64,000 nucleotides of DNA. Source: Vanilla planifolia. Its lineage: Eukaryota > Streptophyta > Magnoliopsida > Asparagales > Orchidaceae. The stretch covers positions 481,001 to 545,000 of the forward strand of contig JAIUJO010000146.1 of assembly GCA_023846275.1 (NCBI GenBank), written 5' to 3'. The notes beneath the pieces are model-generated. The model was not told where the DNA came from and made no database searches. It saw nothing but the letters and a program-made list of their open reading frames with translations. The position numbers and the translations under genes are program-made. Shown in pieces: positions 14,440 through 28,100 of the stretch; within the stretch, counting starts at the first letter, position 1, and each line of letters starts with the position of its first letter.

Positions 14440-14620
14440 TTTTAGTTGGATGAAGTTGGGAGATGTTTGCTTGAGGATGGCTGAACCTTAAAACCATGTA
14501 GTTGCAAAGGCGAGCTCTCTATTGTATGACTGATCCATATAAAGGTATGCATTACCTTACAATTACTAAGATAGGATGTAAAACCTTCATCTTTTGTAAA
14601 AGTCATAGTTAGGAAAAATG
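14440..14620 (+). pseudogene. Possible RINGv (RING-CH) zinc-finger gene fragment
   Basis: At 14,461 the plus frame reads RCLLEDG, a stop, then TLKPCSCKGELSIV. This resembles the plant RINGv E3 ligase core, in which a C..C pair and a short acidic stretch precede CSCKGELA. After a frame change, a weaker stretch with LTITKIGCKTFIFCK could correspond to the W..KG...C..C end of the finger. Members of that family are membrane-associated ubiquitin ligases. Only about 45 codons are traceable, there is an internal stop and a frameshift, and no transmembrane segments follow. The CSCKGEL word is the real evidence; chance similarity is possible. The minus-strand open frame over the same interval is a shadow. 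Confidence 0.35.
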
Positions 14621-14639
14621 TACACATTACATGCATGCA

Positions 14640-16010
14640 TTCTTAAAAGCATACATTAATCTTATAAAGTACTCATACTGTCCATTAGTTTGATTTAAAT
14701 ATCACTACTTTCATGTTTTATATTTATGTTAACTAAAAAAATTAAATACAGTTTAAAACAAACAGTATTTTTTCATTTTATTAAACATATAATATGATAT
14801 TCCATATCTTGCTTGTATGATCCAAATTCTTGCTTTATGCCACAATAGTATTTTGATGTTGTCATGACATTGTATAAGTATGTTAACTTCATCAAAATGA
14901 TGATTCCAACTTCTAATTAAATGAAGAGAAGTGAAATGGATTGTATATGGTACAACTCTTTCATTTGGGTCATCCTTTCTCTAGGGTTGGCTCTCCACTT
15001 TGCACCATATGCATACAAAGCTTTCTTCGTATGAATACAAGTCTTATTTCCTCTCAAGGTCCATCCCATGCAAGTGCTTAATATTGGTAAGAAATACTAA
15101 ATAATTATATCATATTATATGAACATAACTTGTCACAACAAGCTTATTTGTACATGAGATAGTTTATATTTTCTTACCAAGTGATATTTACAATATGCAT
15201 ACCATATAGTACAAAGCCATTATTATAGTTGTACATTGATATATATCTTATAAATAACATAAATGCCTTAAAATAATAATGCACTCATTATGTTTTGTGA
15301 ACAAAACCCTTATTTTGGTCTAGTACTTGAACTTGCATGATTGAAGTCCTTCAACATAAATGAAAGTCTATACATTCATATTTTAAGATTCATTATCACT
15401 CAAAATACTTCAAATAAAAATTGTTTCATAACTATCACATAATTATGATTGTTAAATCAAGTGAGTATTACAGTCATCATTAGGACTAAATCTTGAAATG
15501 TCTATTATTATAAAATTATGATTTCTTTTTGACTTTTATAGGATGATTACATAATCCTAAATAAGTTGTTAGAAATAATTCTCATACTATTATAAAGGTT
15601 TATGTTGTGGGTTCTACATTATCTTTAAGTCTATGTTAAATCAATAACAGATGGTTGTATAGGTGCTCCTTCGAATATGATCACATCATACTATTGTTCC
15701 TAAGGGTACTGAACATCAAGAAAATAAACATGTTGTAGTGACAACCATTATACCTATACAATCTACATGAACTATTAAGATGAAGTGTATTCTATTAGTT
15801 TAAAATATGTGATCATCCAGTACAATATATAAGAGAATTTGGTGCTGTATTATTAATTGGTGTCATATAGTAGAAAGACCTTTATTAAACTTGTACAATA
15901 AGTCTTGCAAATTAATTCACGTAAGAATGTCTGGGATGATTTTGGTTGAAGCTGTATCATCTTAATAGGATGTTGATGTTCAAGAAAAATGGGAGGAATT
16001 TGAGAACATA
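14640..16010. other. Unassigned repeat-like sequence
   Basis: A mixed A/T-rich stretch with no frame that resembles a known protein and no RNA gene seen. A short hydrophobic run near 14,960-15,020 (+) did not match anything convincingly. Confidence 0.45.
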
Positions 16011-16022
16011 ATGGCTATTTAA

Positions 16023-16253
16023 TTATCTTGAAATTAAACATTTAAACAATAGATGATCAGTAAATAATTTTGGGATCAACTTTAGCATAAATATAGGTTG
16101 ATTGTAGTTGGGATTGGCTAAACTTACTAAATTATAACGATTAATTTTTAACAAAAGATCAAGAATGCAACCACAATTCATTTTGTGTGGATCATCAGCT
16201 TGGTTTTTAAAGTCCATGCCATGTTCTATCGCATCTCTTGCCATTTGACTCAT
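16023..16253 (-). pseudogene. Possible BED-finger/hAT transposase N-terminal scrap
   Basis: This 76-codon minus-strand frame starts MSQMARDAIEHGMDF and contains KMNCGC followed by INRYNLVSLA. Plant hAT transposases and related DUF proteins begin with a BED zinc finger of the form W.HG...k.KC.yC......gI.R.K.HLA. The order and spacing of HG, K.NC, IxR and LA fit, but one Cys is misplaced and the zinc-binding His is missing. The expected dimerisation domain does not follow downstream (lower coordinates). It should be read as a hint of a DNA transposon fossil, not a gene. Confidence 0.25.
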
Positions 16254-16765
16254 ATTGATAAAAATAACTCTTATTTACATTTGTGGTACATTTGTTAATA
16301 AATGATTGTAGGCATAGGTTTTTGAATGTATTGGTTAGCAAGACGTGTATTCTTTTACTTTAAATAACACCAATTCTTTTATTTGTGACTCATGTTAGTA
16401 CAATTATTGTATTTCTTTTATAAAAACTAGTTATAATGAAAGGGAGTGCCTAGTGGAATCCCCATAAAGTTAATTATAGATGAGAATTGCAATTGTTCAA
16501 GTTGAACCACCAAGAAAAACCATGCACACTTCTTATTTCCTTTTTTTATTGTTTTTATTCTTTCAGTTTTACATTTCTATAGTATTCCTTATATTTGATA
16601 AAAAAAACAAGGCAGTTGTTTGCAAAATCTTTGTTGGCTAACTTTGATTTGAAAAATAGAATACAATGTAGTATTTGCTGCTCTTTAATTATAATAGATC
16701 ACTACACATAAAAAAGAGTGACCTATGATCTTGTCATGAGAATTTCTTCCCATAACACAATCTTG

Positions 16766-16800
16766 TTTTGATACCATTTGTTAGAATTATATGCAATCAA
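16766..16800 (-). mobile_element. LTR edge with tRNA-Met-type primer binding site
   Basis: On the minus strand, an LTR end reading AATTCTAACA is followed after three bases by TGGTATCAAAA. This is the initiator tRNA-Met primer site of plant copia elements (usual form TGGTATCAGAGC) with late changes. On the plus strand the LTR therefore begins TGTTAGAATT at 16,779 and would extend to higher coordinates, with the element interior to the left. The far LTR end and any gag frame were not found, so the element is truncated or too decayed to trace. Confidence 0.4.
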
Positions 16801-19800
16801 CAAGTTTAAGAGAGGTAAATTCTTTAGCTATACAAATCTTGTAATTCCCAATACAATGTTGTGATTAACACCTTTACTTTTTCAGTAAAATTTGACCAAC
16901 ATAAGTAGTTTTTAATGCTAAATGTGAATGTCAACTGCCTTTAATGGTATGCAAAAATATTCTTTAGCCTTCAAAGAAATAGCATGGTAATTCTTTTGAA
17001 ATGTAAGGAGCCTTGAAAAGCATGTAGCTTAACTAAGGGTAAAGAGCAAAGTGATTTTATGTGATTCAACCTAACTACTGCCAACATCCACCCCTATTCA
17101 AGTTAGTGAAGTTTCCACTAACAAATCACTCCCTTTTTGTACAATCAACTTAGGTAAACATTATAACAACTCCCTATAAGAAAAGTTGTTGAGCTATTCC
17201 TTGCAAGAATTGTAAAAACAATAGCATTACAAATATGATAACACTTATAATTTAATAAAGCTCACAAAGAATATAAATATCATACGTAAAATCTATATTG
17301 CAAAAAACTATATCATATACGTACTTATTGTCCATCCAGGTAATCATTGAGAACAATGCTTTTAAAGCTTCATTCAATGGACTCATATGAGCATTGAACT
17401 CAATAATTAGGCTTTAAACATCTTTGTTTGATGATGTGTGTCTTCATATTGCTACAATTTCTAATCCAATCAAGACGTGCACTTTTTGCAACAAAGGATT
17501 ACAACGTTAGCATCATTAGAAAATGTAAAAGCCTATTTGATAATCATGTAACAACAATCTCTTTGATAAAATGAATAGTGTTGTACCTTTAAAAAAACTA
17601 CACAATCTAATGATATCGACATTCAGGCTAAAGCTCTATATAATGTAATATAGATGAAGGAATTACTAAGAGTGAAATGGACATACAATTGAATTATTCC
17701 ATCTCAAATTTAGCATAAGGCATATTCAAGTAAGTTTTTTTATTTTGAACAATCAAAAATGCTTCTCCAATTAATTCATCATTCATTTATTAATGTATCT
17801 TATCTTCAATTAAAGTAATAGGTGAACTAGTTACAAAAAAAATCAATTGGTAATAACATCTCTAATTCTTGAGCAATACATATGCTTTATGTATTTGTAC
17901 TTGATGTTATTTTCGATTATACAAGTACATTATAGTTTATTTCCAAATTTTAAATAATTAATACATGTCTAATTGTACACTATTATCATATGATGTTTTA
18001 CTTAAGCAAGTATCAAGCTCTTGAAAAAATGTTGCTTGATTTGTTCAGATAAAAATAATCCAATGTATAATGATGTAGCAATTCTTCTTACCTATGATTA
18101 ATAAAATAGTTGCATACAAACAATATAATTATTATAGAAGTATGATAGCTATATGTTTGATTTATTTTATGTCTTGCCTACCAGTGAATCGTACTTGCCT
18201 TAACATAGTTCATTATAATACTATAATGTAGAACTTTGACATCTTATTTAATTTGATAATTGTTGTACTCACAAAATGCAAATGTCATGTCCATACATCA
18301 CAATGAGCACACATTTATTCATAGTCATTCAAGTTATATAACTATATAAGGTATTGTACAAATTTGATACTTTTGTTCATGCTATTTGATATTGCAAGTA
18401 AGAACATAATAAAGCAACGACTTGATAAACATATAAGAGCTAATCTACATAAAACATGATAAAAGAATTATGTTTAAGTCATAATGGTAAAATAAAATAA
18501 TTGGACATGTTTGAAAACAACATAGCTAAGATGGTTGATAAATTATAAGAGCAAAATAAATTACTCCTTTTCATTAAGGAATCTTCTTATAAGACAATGA
18601 TAATGGAAACTCTATTTTAGAGAATATATCAAATATGTTCAACGTTGAAACCTTTATGGTAAACTTTAAACTTCTAATCCTAAGTCAAGTAGTACTTGCA
18701 CCTATATGTTGAACCCAAAATTCTTATATGGTGCCATGAAAGTTGTAGCTTTTAGTTTGATTATAAAGAACATAAGTATGATAATGGGCATGTTTTCTAA
18801 GATCAATGATATCAAAAAAATATGGCTTGTTTAAATTTTTTTGTCTTTTTGTTATTTAAATGCTAGAATTCGCTCTAAAAATGCTCGAAATAGTATTATC
18901 AATAGGCTACAACTATTCTCGAAAATGTTAATGATCATGACCTAGCAAGATGATGAAAATAATTATTTTTAACTGACATATAATTACAAAGTGAAGGATT
19001 TATAGATCAAACCAACAAAATTTCTTGAAAGTGAAGTCATGAAGTTTAACTACTAAACAAAATGGTTCCATGGTTTTAATGTTGAACCAAAGGCTTGAAC
19101 ACCTACTTTCAATCTTCTTCTAATTAGATATTTATAGGCCATGCTTCTTTCCATTCATCCGTTACATGCAATAAGTAATGTTTTCATACAAACACTTGAG
19201 CTATTCATTAGTAACTAATATTTTTTTGTGATCATCTCCTTCAAGGATCCAACAACTGTCGTTAAGAATCGACTGTTACATTCAAGGATAGATTAAGTTG
19301 AACTAAATTCAATTAATCATTTGACAAGTTTAAATGTTGGTTCTCCACACTAAGAACTAAACTTAAGAGTCAATTTAAAATACGTTCCAAGTCAATTTAT
19401 ATTATGAACAATAAAATAGATACTTTACCTATTAAATTATATTATAATTACTACAATTAAATTTATAAATTAGGTTTTATAAAACTTATGTTGCTTTTAT
19501 ATTTCTTCCATTATAAACCCTTTGAATGATTACAAAATAAGGAATTGCATGTCTGATAGAAGAAAGAAACTCAATGAGAGTTGTAAAGCACAATACTTAA
19601 ATTATTCAACAATTTAATAGAAGACAAATGGTAGGATTCTTTTTTGTCTATTTGATTGCATTGTATAATTATTTAATGGAAATTATTTGATAATGAAGTC
19701 ATTTTGTTCGCTCTTGATTCTTAATTGTACTTTATTTTTGTAATGCTTTTACTATTATATTACTATGCATTATTGTGATCACTTTATATCTTGGTAAAGC

Positions 19801-19890
19801 CTATATTATAGAATTTATTTCTAGCCAATGTACATGAATTGTCTTCCCTATCTTTGTAAAGTAAAACTATAATTCTAGCATTACTTTTTT
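16801..19890. other. Unassigned, probably decayed LTR-retroelement sequence
   Basis: It lies between a minus-strand LTR edge (16,779) and a plus-strand polypurine tract (19,898). No readable gag, pol or cellular gene was found. The left part may be the LTR of the minus-strand element. The last few hundred bases before 19,898 would be the 3' end of the plus-strand element. Confidence 0.4.
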
Positions 19891-19897
19891 GAGCAAT

Positions 19898-19925
19898 AAA
19901 GGGGGAGATTGTTGAGCACATGAGC
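19898..19925 (+). mobile_element. Polypurine tract and start of a 3' LTR
   Basis: The word aaagggggagat at 19,898-19,909 is immediately followed by TGTTGAGCAC. This is the standard arrangement of a polypurine tract abutting a TG-starting 3' LTR in plant copia elements. The element body should lie to the left on the plus strand. The copia pol remnant ending near 13,995 has the right orientation but is nearly 6 kb away, so a link would need a long 3' region or nested insertions. The LTR 3' end was not located. Confidence 0.5.
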
Positions 19926-20890
19926 TTCTTAATGACAAAACTAGGATATTGTTGCATAATGAATGTTTAGTTATTGGTAAGTTGTTGCAACAAAAACTAT
20001 TGTTGCAAAGCATATAGAAGTCAAATGGATTAAAGCTAATGTTTACTATCTTGTAGTTGGCTTAATGGATTAGAACAAGTTAGATAAAAACCTTAAGGGG
20101 TGGCTAAACAATTTAGATCTTTTATTCTAGTGGATTAACTAGATATAATTTTAAACATTCATTTACCTTGAGGGGAACTTAGAATGCATGTCATTAAATA
20201 CATCTTGGATGCATTGATATTAAACAAATTCATCTTGAGTCAATGCATCAATTAAAGCAAAGAAATCTTATGTAATGTAAACACATACCATGCTAAAATT
20301 AAAGAAACTATGTGCTTGAAGTTGAAAAATTCACACTAAGCCACTAATCATGTTGGCTTTATTATCATACAATACAATATTACTTTTCATATCTATACAA
20401 CCTATTTCGTAGCTTTATATCTTAAGCTCAAATTGGAGTCCACTTTATAATATATCAGAATGATGTGTTTGTCGCACACCTGAAAACAAGAAAGAATGAA
20501 ATTTGTTGTATAGGAGATTGGAATAGTGCAAAACAATTATGTTCATATTATTAAAAGTTTCTTTTGAATCGTACACTATGAAGAACATTTCGAACTTATA
20601 CATTGTTATTCCAAAATGCTTTAGTTAATAAAGCAACCGAGCTAAATTATGTATGTATATTTTATAGAACATACTGATACAATGCAAATACAATAGTAGT
20701 GTAAAATCTTAAAATACTGCAGTGTGGGGAACATATTCGCACAAAGTAATATTATCAATTCAATTATTAAAGGCTAAAACATTTTGCTTTGATGAAATTT
20801 TTTAACTTAAAGAAAGGAACAAATCACTTTTTGGCAACAATTTTTTGTGCCTGAAGGATTGTAAAAGGATAGAGTCCTCAAAGAAAGAGA
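19926..20890 (+). other. Probable LTR body and flanking sequence
   Basis: This sequence follows the polypurine tract and has no coding capacity, as an LTR would. I could not fix a CA terminus or a target-site duplication. The satellite array begins near 20,900, so the right part may be the original insertion site or unrelated sequence. Confidence 0.35.
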
Positions 20891-20899
20891 CTTTCAAAA

Positions 20900-21890
20900 T
20901 TATTTAATAAGGAGACTAATTATACATGAAAGTTATATTTAATGATACTAACTAGATCGAGTGTGAAATCCTCAGCCACAAAATCAACAACGAAAATAAA
21001 TTTCTCAAAAAGCATGCCAAAATATTAGAAATTAAAACACAGAAAAATATTGAAATGATTATTTATTTTGATGGATTTCCATGAGACAAGGACAAGTTTC
21101 TCTACATTATCCTAATCATATGTCATTCAAACATTCTATGATTTACCAAAGATGAAGAAGGTAATTAATAACAAAATTATAACTTTAAAAACAAGTAAAA
21201 ATATATCAAAACTGAATTGAGATAAATTCAAGAGTTGTAAAATAATAAAATATTAAAGACGTAAAGGTCACATTAGGGTCGATTTAGGGTTGTATAGCAA
21301 TATAACAAAATCAAACTGGAAAATTTAAGGAAATAAGATAAATTGAGAATCTTGCATTCGATGATATTAAAGAGAGTAAGTGTAACTTTCTCAATTGTAA
21401 AATCAAGCACAAATCAAAATGCCTTATAAAGAATAACCAAATCCTAGAAAATAAAGTTTTAGAAAAATACTAAAATAATATTTATTTACATAAAGCTCAT
21501 CGATGCTAGTCTAATGACATTTATTTTATCTCATTTATACCATGTTTGAAATTACTACGATTTACCAAAATAAATAAGTATACATAGTTTCCTTTTATTT
21601 TATGTAAATAGATATTAAAGGTGAAATAATATAAATTGAAGAAATATAATATACCAAAATCAAGGTGTTGCAAAAGTCACATAAAAGAATATTTAGAGCT
21701 ACAAAGTAATATCATACAAATAAAGTGGAAACTTTGAAAACTTGAGTTAAATTCTTTGTTAGTGCTACATAACAAAGTACTCAGGCGACTAAGTGTAACT
21801 TACTCGATCGTTAAAATATGTATGAATAAAATACATTTTCAAAAACAAGAAAAAAATTTATAAAAATATAAATATAAAAAAGAATTTTTA
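20900..21890 (+). repeat. ~417-bp satellite array, left part, forward
   Basis: Diverged tandem units whose landmarks recur in fixed order: an A/T part, a tttagagt word, a word like gatcgagtgtaacatc, aagcatgcc, and a gagctcatc inverted-repeat region. Here the words appear as actagatcgagtgtgaaatc near 20,950, gagattt and cattaggg variants near 21,270, and gactaagtgtaacttactcg near 21,795. The left border is approximate, because the units fade into non-matching sequence near 20,880. Confidence 0.75.
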
Positions 21891-24800
21891 ATTAGTTTTA
21901 AACTGTATTTAATTACTTTGATAATTCATAGTAATTCCGAACTAGGTCGATCTAATTCAAATAGTGTCAATACACCCACCTAAATGAGATCTATCTCATT
22001 AAATATTTAATGTTATTTTTTACAATATTATAATTTTTAGATTTGCTCTTATTTTACAAGAATTTCATTTTGTAGATGATTTGATGATTTAACATGCTAT
22101 ACTGGATCTTCTTAGTATATTGGGGTGCAACCTCCCCATTGTATTTAGCTTATTTGCCTCTGAGTTTTTTATTTGAATTGGTTATATATCTTAAATTTAT
22201 CTTATTTAGCTTAAACATATATTTAACTATCATTAAACTATTAACTAAATTTTTGTTATGCCTACTTATTTGGTTAATTCATAATAATTCAGATCCATGT
22301 TTATCATGAAAAAAACAAATATGTTTTGATTCACGTCGACAAGATCTGTCCAATTGAAATTTAATTTAAAATTTTTGCATATTTTATTTTCAATAGAATT
22401 AGGGTCTTTTGTGAGGCATTTTGATTCTTATCTTATTTGATGATCTAAGTGCTATAATTGATTAATTTAGTATTTTTGAATGTAACTTTTTCATAAAGTT
22501 TATTTTATATCATCAAAATTTCATTTTTAGATTTGTTTATATTACTATCTAACCCATGTTCTATTTTCGTATACCCTCTAAATCATATTGAATTTGTTAT
22601 ACTACATTTTTAGCTTTGCCACATTTTAAGTTTAACATATATTTACTTACTCTTAACAAAAAATTTGCTATTATTTATGATTACTAACTCTTTTTATTCA
22701 TTATGACTACCTAAGTATTTTTTTTCCTTTTATTTTTACATGCTTTATAAGATATTTTGATTAGTATCATACTGTCATTTGAGGATGCTATACTTGATCT
22801 CCTTACTGATTTGTAATGCTTTGGATACAATTTATATCATTTCTTAAAATTTTCACTTTGATTTGGCCATATTCGCATTTTAGTTTTAATACATATTTAC
22901 TTTTTTATAATAATAGTAATTTATCATTATTAATTCTTATATACATTAGTAATTTTAAATAATTCCAAGTGATATCCAATGTAAAGAAAAAAAGTTGCCG
23001 GTCATGAAGATTTACAATATTTTTATTTTCAATAATTTTAAATAAATATTCATTTCTATGTTTAAAAAAAATTAATTTTTTAATTTTGTTTATAATCTTT
23101 CATCAAGTAATTTTATTCATACTTTATGTGACTATTGAAGATTTACAATTGATCCCTTTGCAATCTTACGATGTAAAAGTTCCCATAAATTTTGCTCAAT
23201 GCTTTAATTGTTTTGATTTTGTTATATCATTATGTAACTCAAAATCTCTTATCATGAGATTTTTGCATCACTTTTTTTTTTAATATTAAAATGACTTAAT
23301 TTATTTTTATTTATCCATATTTAATTCAATATTCATACTTTTTGTAATGAGTTACAATTAAAATGTAAAAAGTTTCGAGGCACATCTCAACAAGATTTAC
23401 AAATTTAATATTCAACTTTTTATCAGTAAATTATTTTTAACTTTTGCTTGTTTTATAAGACATTTCCATTCTAGCTAGATTTTATGTTTCAGGATCTTAC
23501 ATTCAATCTCCTCAATACCATGGTATGCAACTTTTTTGAAAATTTTAACTTATTTCTTCAATGCTTTCCTTTTGTTTTGTTTGTTTTACTATGTATCTGT
23601 AAATCTCCTTCAAGTAACCTTCACATCACCTTGATTTGATTATACTATATATTTTCAATTTATCTTATTCTAGGTTCAAAACGTATTTACTTAATACAGA
23701 AAAATAATTTATTAGTTTTTATTCTTATTAAGTTTTATCAACAGACTTTAATAATTTAAATATTGATTTCAAAATTCTAAAATATTTTTCCCATGTAATT
23801 TGTGAGCTTTGTGAGGCATTTTGATTCATATGATATTTGATAATTGAAGATCTTACATTTGATGTACTTAAGCACTTAGAATTCTATTTTTTTATACAAT
23901 TTATCTTTTTTCACCTAATTTTCACTTTGATTTTGTCATATTACTATGCTGTACTAAATCTTATTTTGCATGATCTTCCCATACTTTTATTTAGTTATGT
24001 CATATTACTTTAGTTTAACCATTTTACCCATAATATATATTAAACTAATAATTTTTTTTTATTTTATTTTGATTTGGAATTTGAAAAAATTCATTATAAT
24101 GTGTGATCAAGATGAAATAAACATTGTTGCACTTGTCTCGATCAGCTAAATCAACTTAAAAATATATTAATTATGAGAAATAAAAATTTGTTATTATTTA
24201 TGATTATCTCCAACAATAATTCATTGTATTTTCAATTCAAGTTTGATAAATAAGAACAAAAAATGTCGGTTTCCTCTAGAATAGCTCTAAAATATTATTT
24301 TTATATTATAAATATTTTATTCTCTTCAATTTTTGCACAAATAATGAGAAATTGTTTCTTAGCTTTTTTAACGATCAATAATGTTTCACTTTTTAATAAA
24401 ATTAGTCTCTTTTTCTCATTGTAATTCTTTGGTCATGTTACTGTGTAACTTTAAATCATCACTCTTGTGAATTTTACAACGCTTTGTTTTGGTTATAATA
24501 TATTGCTTCAATTTATTTTAGTTCAACTTGAATAAATATTTAATTAGTCTCAAAATAAACTTTTTATTATTTGTGATTATTTATTTTTGAAATTCATAAT
24601 AATTCAAAACTAAGTATTATTAAGATCAAACAAACATAATTACAAATGCCTTGAAAAGTTCTATTCAATTAAATATTTATTTTTATATTTCTAAATATTT
24701 TACTTTTGTAGATTTTTAGCATAGTTTATTAGTAATTCTTGGTTGTACCTAACCTGAAGATTAATGATATTTCTCTCAAACATTTTAGTATCTTTGATTC

Positions 24801-25122
24801 AAAATTTCACATATAATTTGCATCACTTATTCAAATTTTTTTCTTTTTTTGTTTTGGTAGATTACTCTAAATATTTTATCATGTAATCTTTATTTCACTT
24901 TGGTTTAGTTATGTTATATTGCTTAAAGGATGGTAAAATATAAACCTTTAGTATCTTAGAATATAAATTTCTTATTTAATTTATATCATTTCTTCAACGT
25001 TTTTGCCTTGAGTTTGTTATGTTAGTATGACATTATAATTCTCTTTTCATGCAATCTTTATATTTCTTAGAATTTGACATACTAATTGCTCTAAACTATT
25101 CTTATTTCTCATTACAATGAAT
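21890..25122 (-). repeat. ~417-bp satellite array, inverted segment
   Basis: The same satellite as on either side, but reverse-complemented. For example gaggcattttgatt (22,413 and 23,812) and cttacatttgatg (23,860) are reverse complements of landmark words in the forward arrays. The left switch is near 21,890, where actttgataattcatagtaa appears as the complement of the forward ttactatgaattacc word. The right switch is near 25,122, just after ttatttctcat. Neighbouring landmarks here are often about 340-355 bp apart, shorter than in the 44-64 kb array, so this segment may be a deleted subtype. Confidence 0.75.
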
Positions 25123-28100
25123 CACAATGCCATGCACACAAAAATAAAAACGAATTACTATTTAATATTTAGTAAATATATTAAAAATAAAAAATGAGAC
25201 TTACAAGTATTGTAACAAAACCTAATCAAAGTGATGTAAGGACCACATGAGAAAAAAATTAGAGTTTCATACTAATATTATAAATTTAAATTAAAAAATT
25301 GAAAAATTGTGATTAATTTCCCATCAAAATTTTATTTTAAGTCTTTGAGGAGATCACGTTTGCATCCTATATCATCAAATCAGGTGCAAATTAAAATACC
25401 TTATACATATGCCAAAACCATAAAAAATTAAGTATTTAAAAATATAGAAAATAAAATTTATTTTGATAGAGCTCATCAAGACACATCCAATGACATTTAT
25501 TTCCTCTCAATAAAAGCATGTTTACAATGAATGGAAATTTTTAATGTAGGTAAGCATAAATTATAAAAAAGTATTTCTCTAACAGTAATCAAATAAATAA
25601 TAAAAAAAATGAGATAAATCAAAGTAATATATTATAATAAAAAAAAACATTTGAAGAATTGACATAAGTTTTATTAGAGAGTTGCATTCCAAGAAACTAG
25701 GGTAATTTAGTAAAATATCCTTAACCATGAAATCAAGTATGACTTGAAATCTCTCTTAGAGCTTACCAAAAATGTAGAAAAAATGTTAAAAATATAGAAA
25801 TAAATATTTTGATTGATAAATTTCATTATGATGCTTGTAATGATGTTTATTTTGGCTTCATCAAACCTTATTTGGAATTACTAACAATTTCAAAGTTAAA
25901 TAAGGAAAAATAATAACAATTAATTATTTTAAAATTAAGAAAAAAGTAAAAAGTTATCTAATGTTCATAAGATAGAATAGTAAGAGTTATAAAATAAAAT
26001 GACTAAATAAAAAATATCTTTAAATAAATGAAACAAATTGTGCAAAAAATTACATTCCAAGATATGAAAGAGCTCACATGTAACATTATCAATTATGACA
26101 TAAGTTTTGAATCTAAATGTAACATAAAGTGTGTTAAAATCTTAGAATAAATATATTAAAATATGGAAATCAATGTTTAATTTAATAAAACCGATCAAGA
26201 CAAGTTCAATAACATTTGCTTCATTTTGATCTAACATTGCTACGAATTACATTTAATTATCATGTTAAAAATGAATAAAAAACAATTAATTTGTTTGTAA
26301 ATTTTAGGTATAAAGATATTAAAAGTTGAATGATAAAATGTTAAAGAATATAATATGCCAAATGAATGCAATGTAAAGGTTACCACAGTGATATAATTGA
26401 ATCAAAGCAAAATATTTGAAGAATTAAGATAGATTATATAAGAAAGTTACATTCTATAATACTAAGAAATTTTAGAATAACATCTTAGATCATCAAAAGT
26501 AGTATTAAGCAAAATGTCTCATAAAATGAAAAAGAAAATAAAATAAAATATCTAAAAATATTGTAATAAATATTTAATTATTAGAGCTCTTAAAGATGAT
26601 TCCAATGACAAGTCTTTCTAGAATAGACATCATTTGGAATTTCTGTAAATTAGCAAAGTTAAGAAGTATAAACAAATGTAATATAAATATGTAGGTATAG
26701 ATTGAAGTTGGAATGGCAAAAATCGATATAATGTAGTGCAACCAAATCAAAATGATGCACATGCCGCAATAGAGAAGTTTTATTAAAACATTGTGACATA
26801 ACCAAATCAAAGAAAAACTTTTGAAACGTTATAATAAGTTGTAGATGAAAGATGTATTTTAATGTACTAAAGTGATCATGAGTTAAATTCTTGATCATCA
26901 AATCAAGTGCAAATTAGAATTTCTCATAAAACATGCAAAATAATAAAAATAAAATATTCAAAAAATGAATTGAAAATTTAATTGTTTATAGTTAATTGTG
27001 CTAAGTTGGATGGAATTTTAAATAGCACAAATTACTAAAATAAATAAGTATAAATGAAAATAATGTTTTACCTTAATTAGAAATATATGATTAAATTAAA
27101 AGAAGATAAATCAAAATAATGTAATGCATCCAAATCAAAGCAATCTAAAGGTCATAGAATTAGAGAATTAGAATTTCATAGTAAAATAATCGTATGATTA
27201 AGAAAATAGTTCATTAAATGAGAAAATTGTATTGAAAAGTTGAGTTCTTATATTCTAAGGAGATTAAATGTAGAATCATTGGAAATCAGCTAAGGTAATA
27301 ATTAAAACGACTTGTAAATAGTCTAAAGCCATTGAAAATAAAATAAGTAAAAATTTTAAATTAAATATTTAATTAGATAATACGGCTCTAGATGTGTCCT
27401 ATGTTATTTTTATAATCTCAATTGGATCTCGTTTGGAATTACTATAAATTTTAGAATTTTATCAACATGAATAATAACAAATTATTACTTTAAGGTGATG
27501 AAAAAATATAGAGTTGAATTGAGATAAATCAAAGAAATTTAGTTTTCAAAAATCAAGGCAACATAGAAGAAACATAAGGCAGGATTTAGAGTAGCATAGC
27601 AATATAACTCATTTGAAGCACAAAAGGTTGAAGAAACGAGATAGCTCATACTAGAATTTTGAGTTCTAAGGTACCAAGGAGATTGAGCCTAAATTCCACG
27701 ATCAACAAATAAGGAACAAATTAAAATAACTAATAAAGCAAGCCAATGTAATAGAAATTAAAAACTTCCAAAAAAAAGAAATGAATATTTATATGGATTG
27801 AGCCTAGTGAGATGAGTGCAACAAAGTTTATTTCATCTCAATCACGCCTTGTTTGGAATTTTTGCAAGTTACTAATCTCAATAAAAATAAAAAAATATTA
27901 TGTTGATTTTAGTTAAATATCTATTATAAATAAAATGGATAAATAATTGTAATCCTTCTTTACCAAATCAAAGTGACGGAAAGATCACACAAGAGGAGAT
28001 TTAGAGTAGCTTAGTAATAGAAAAAAATTAACTGACATGAGATAAATTCCATTGAAAAATTGAATTCTATGATGCAAAGGAGATTGAGTGTAAGATCTTT

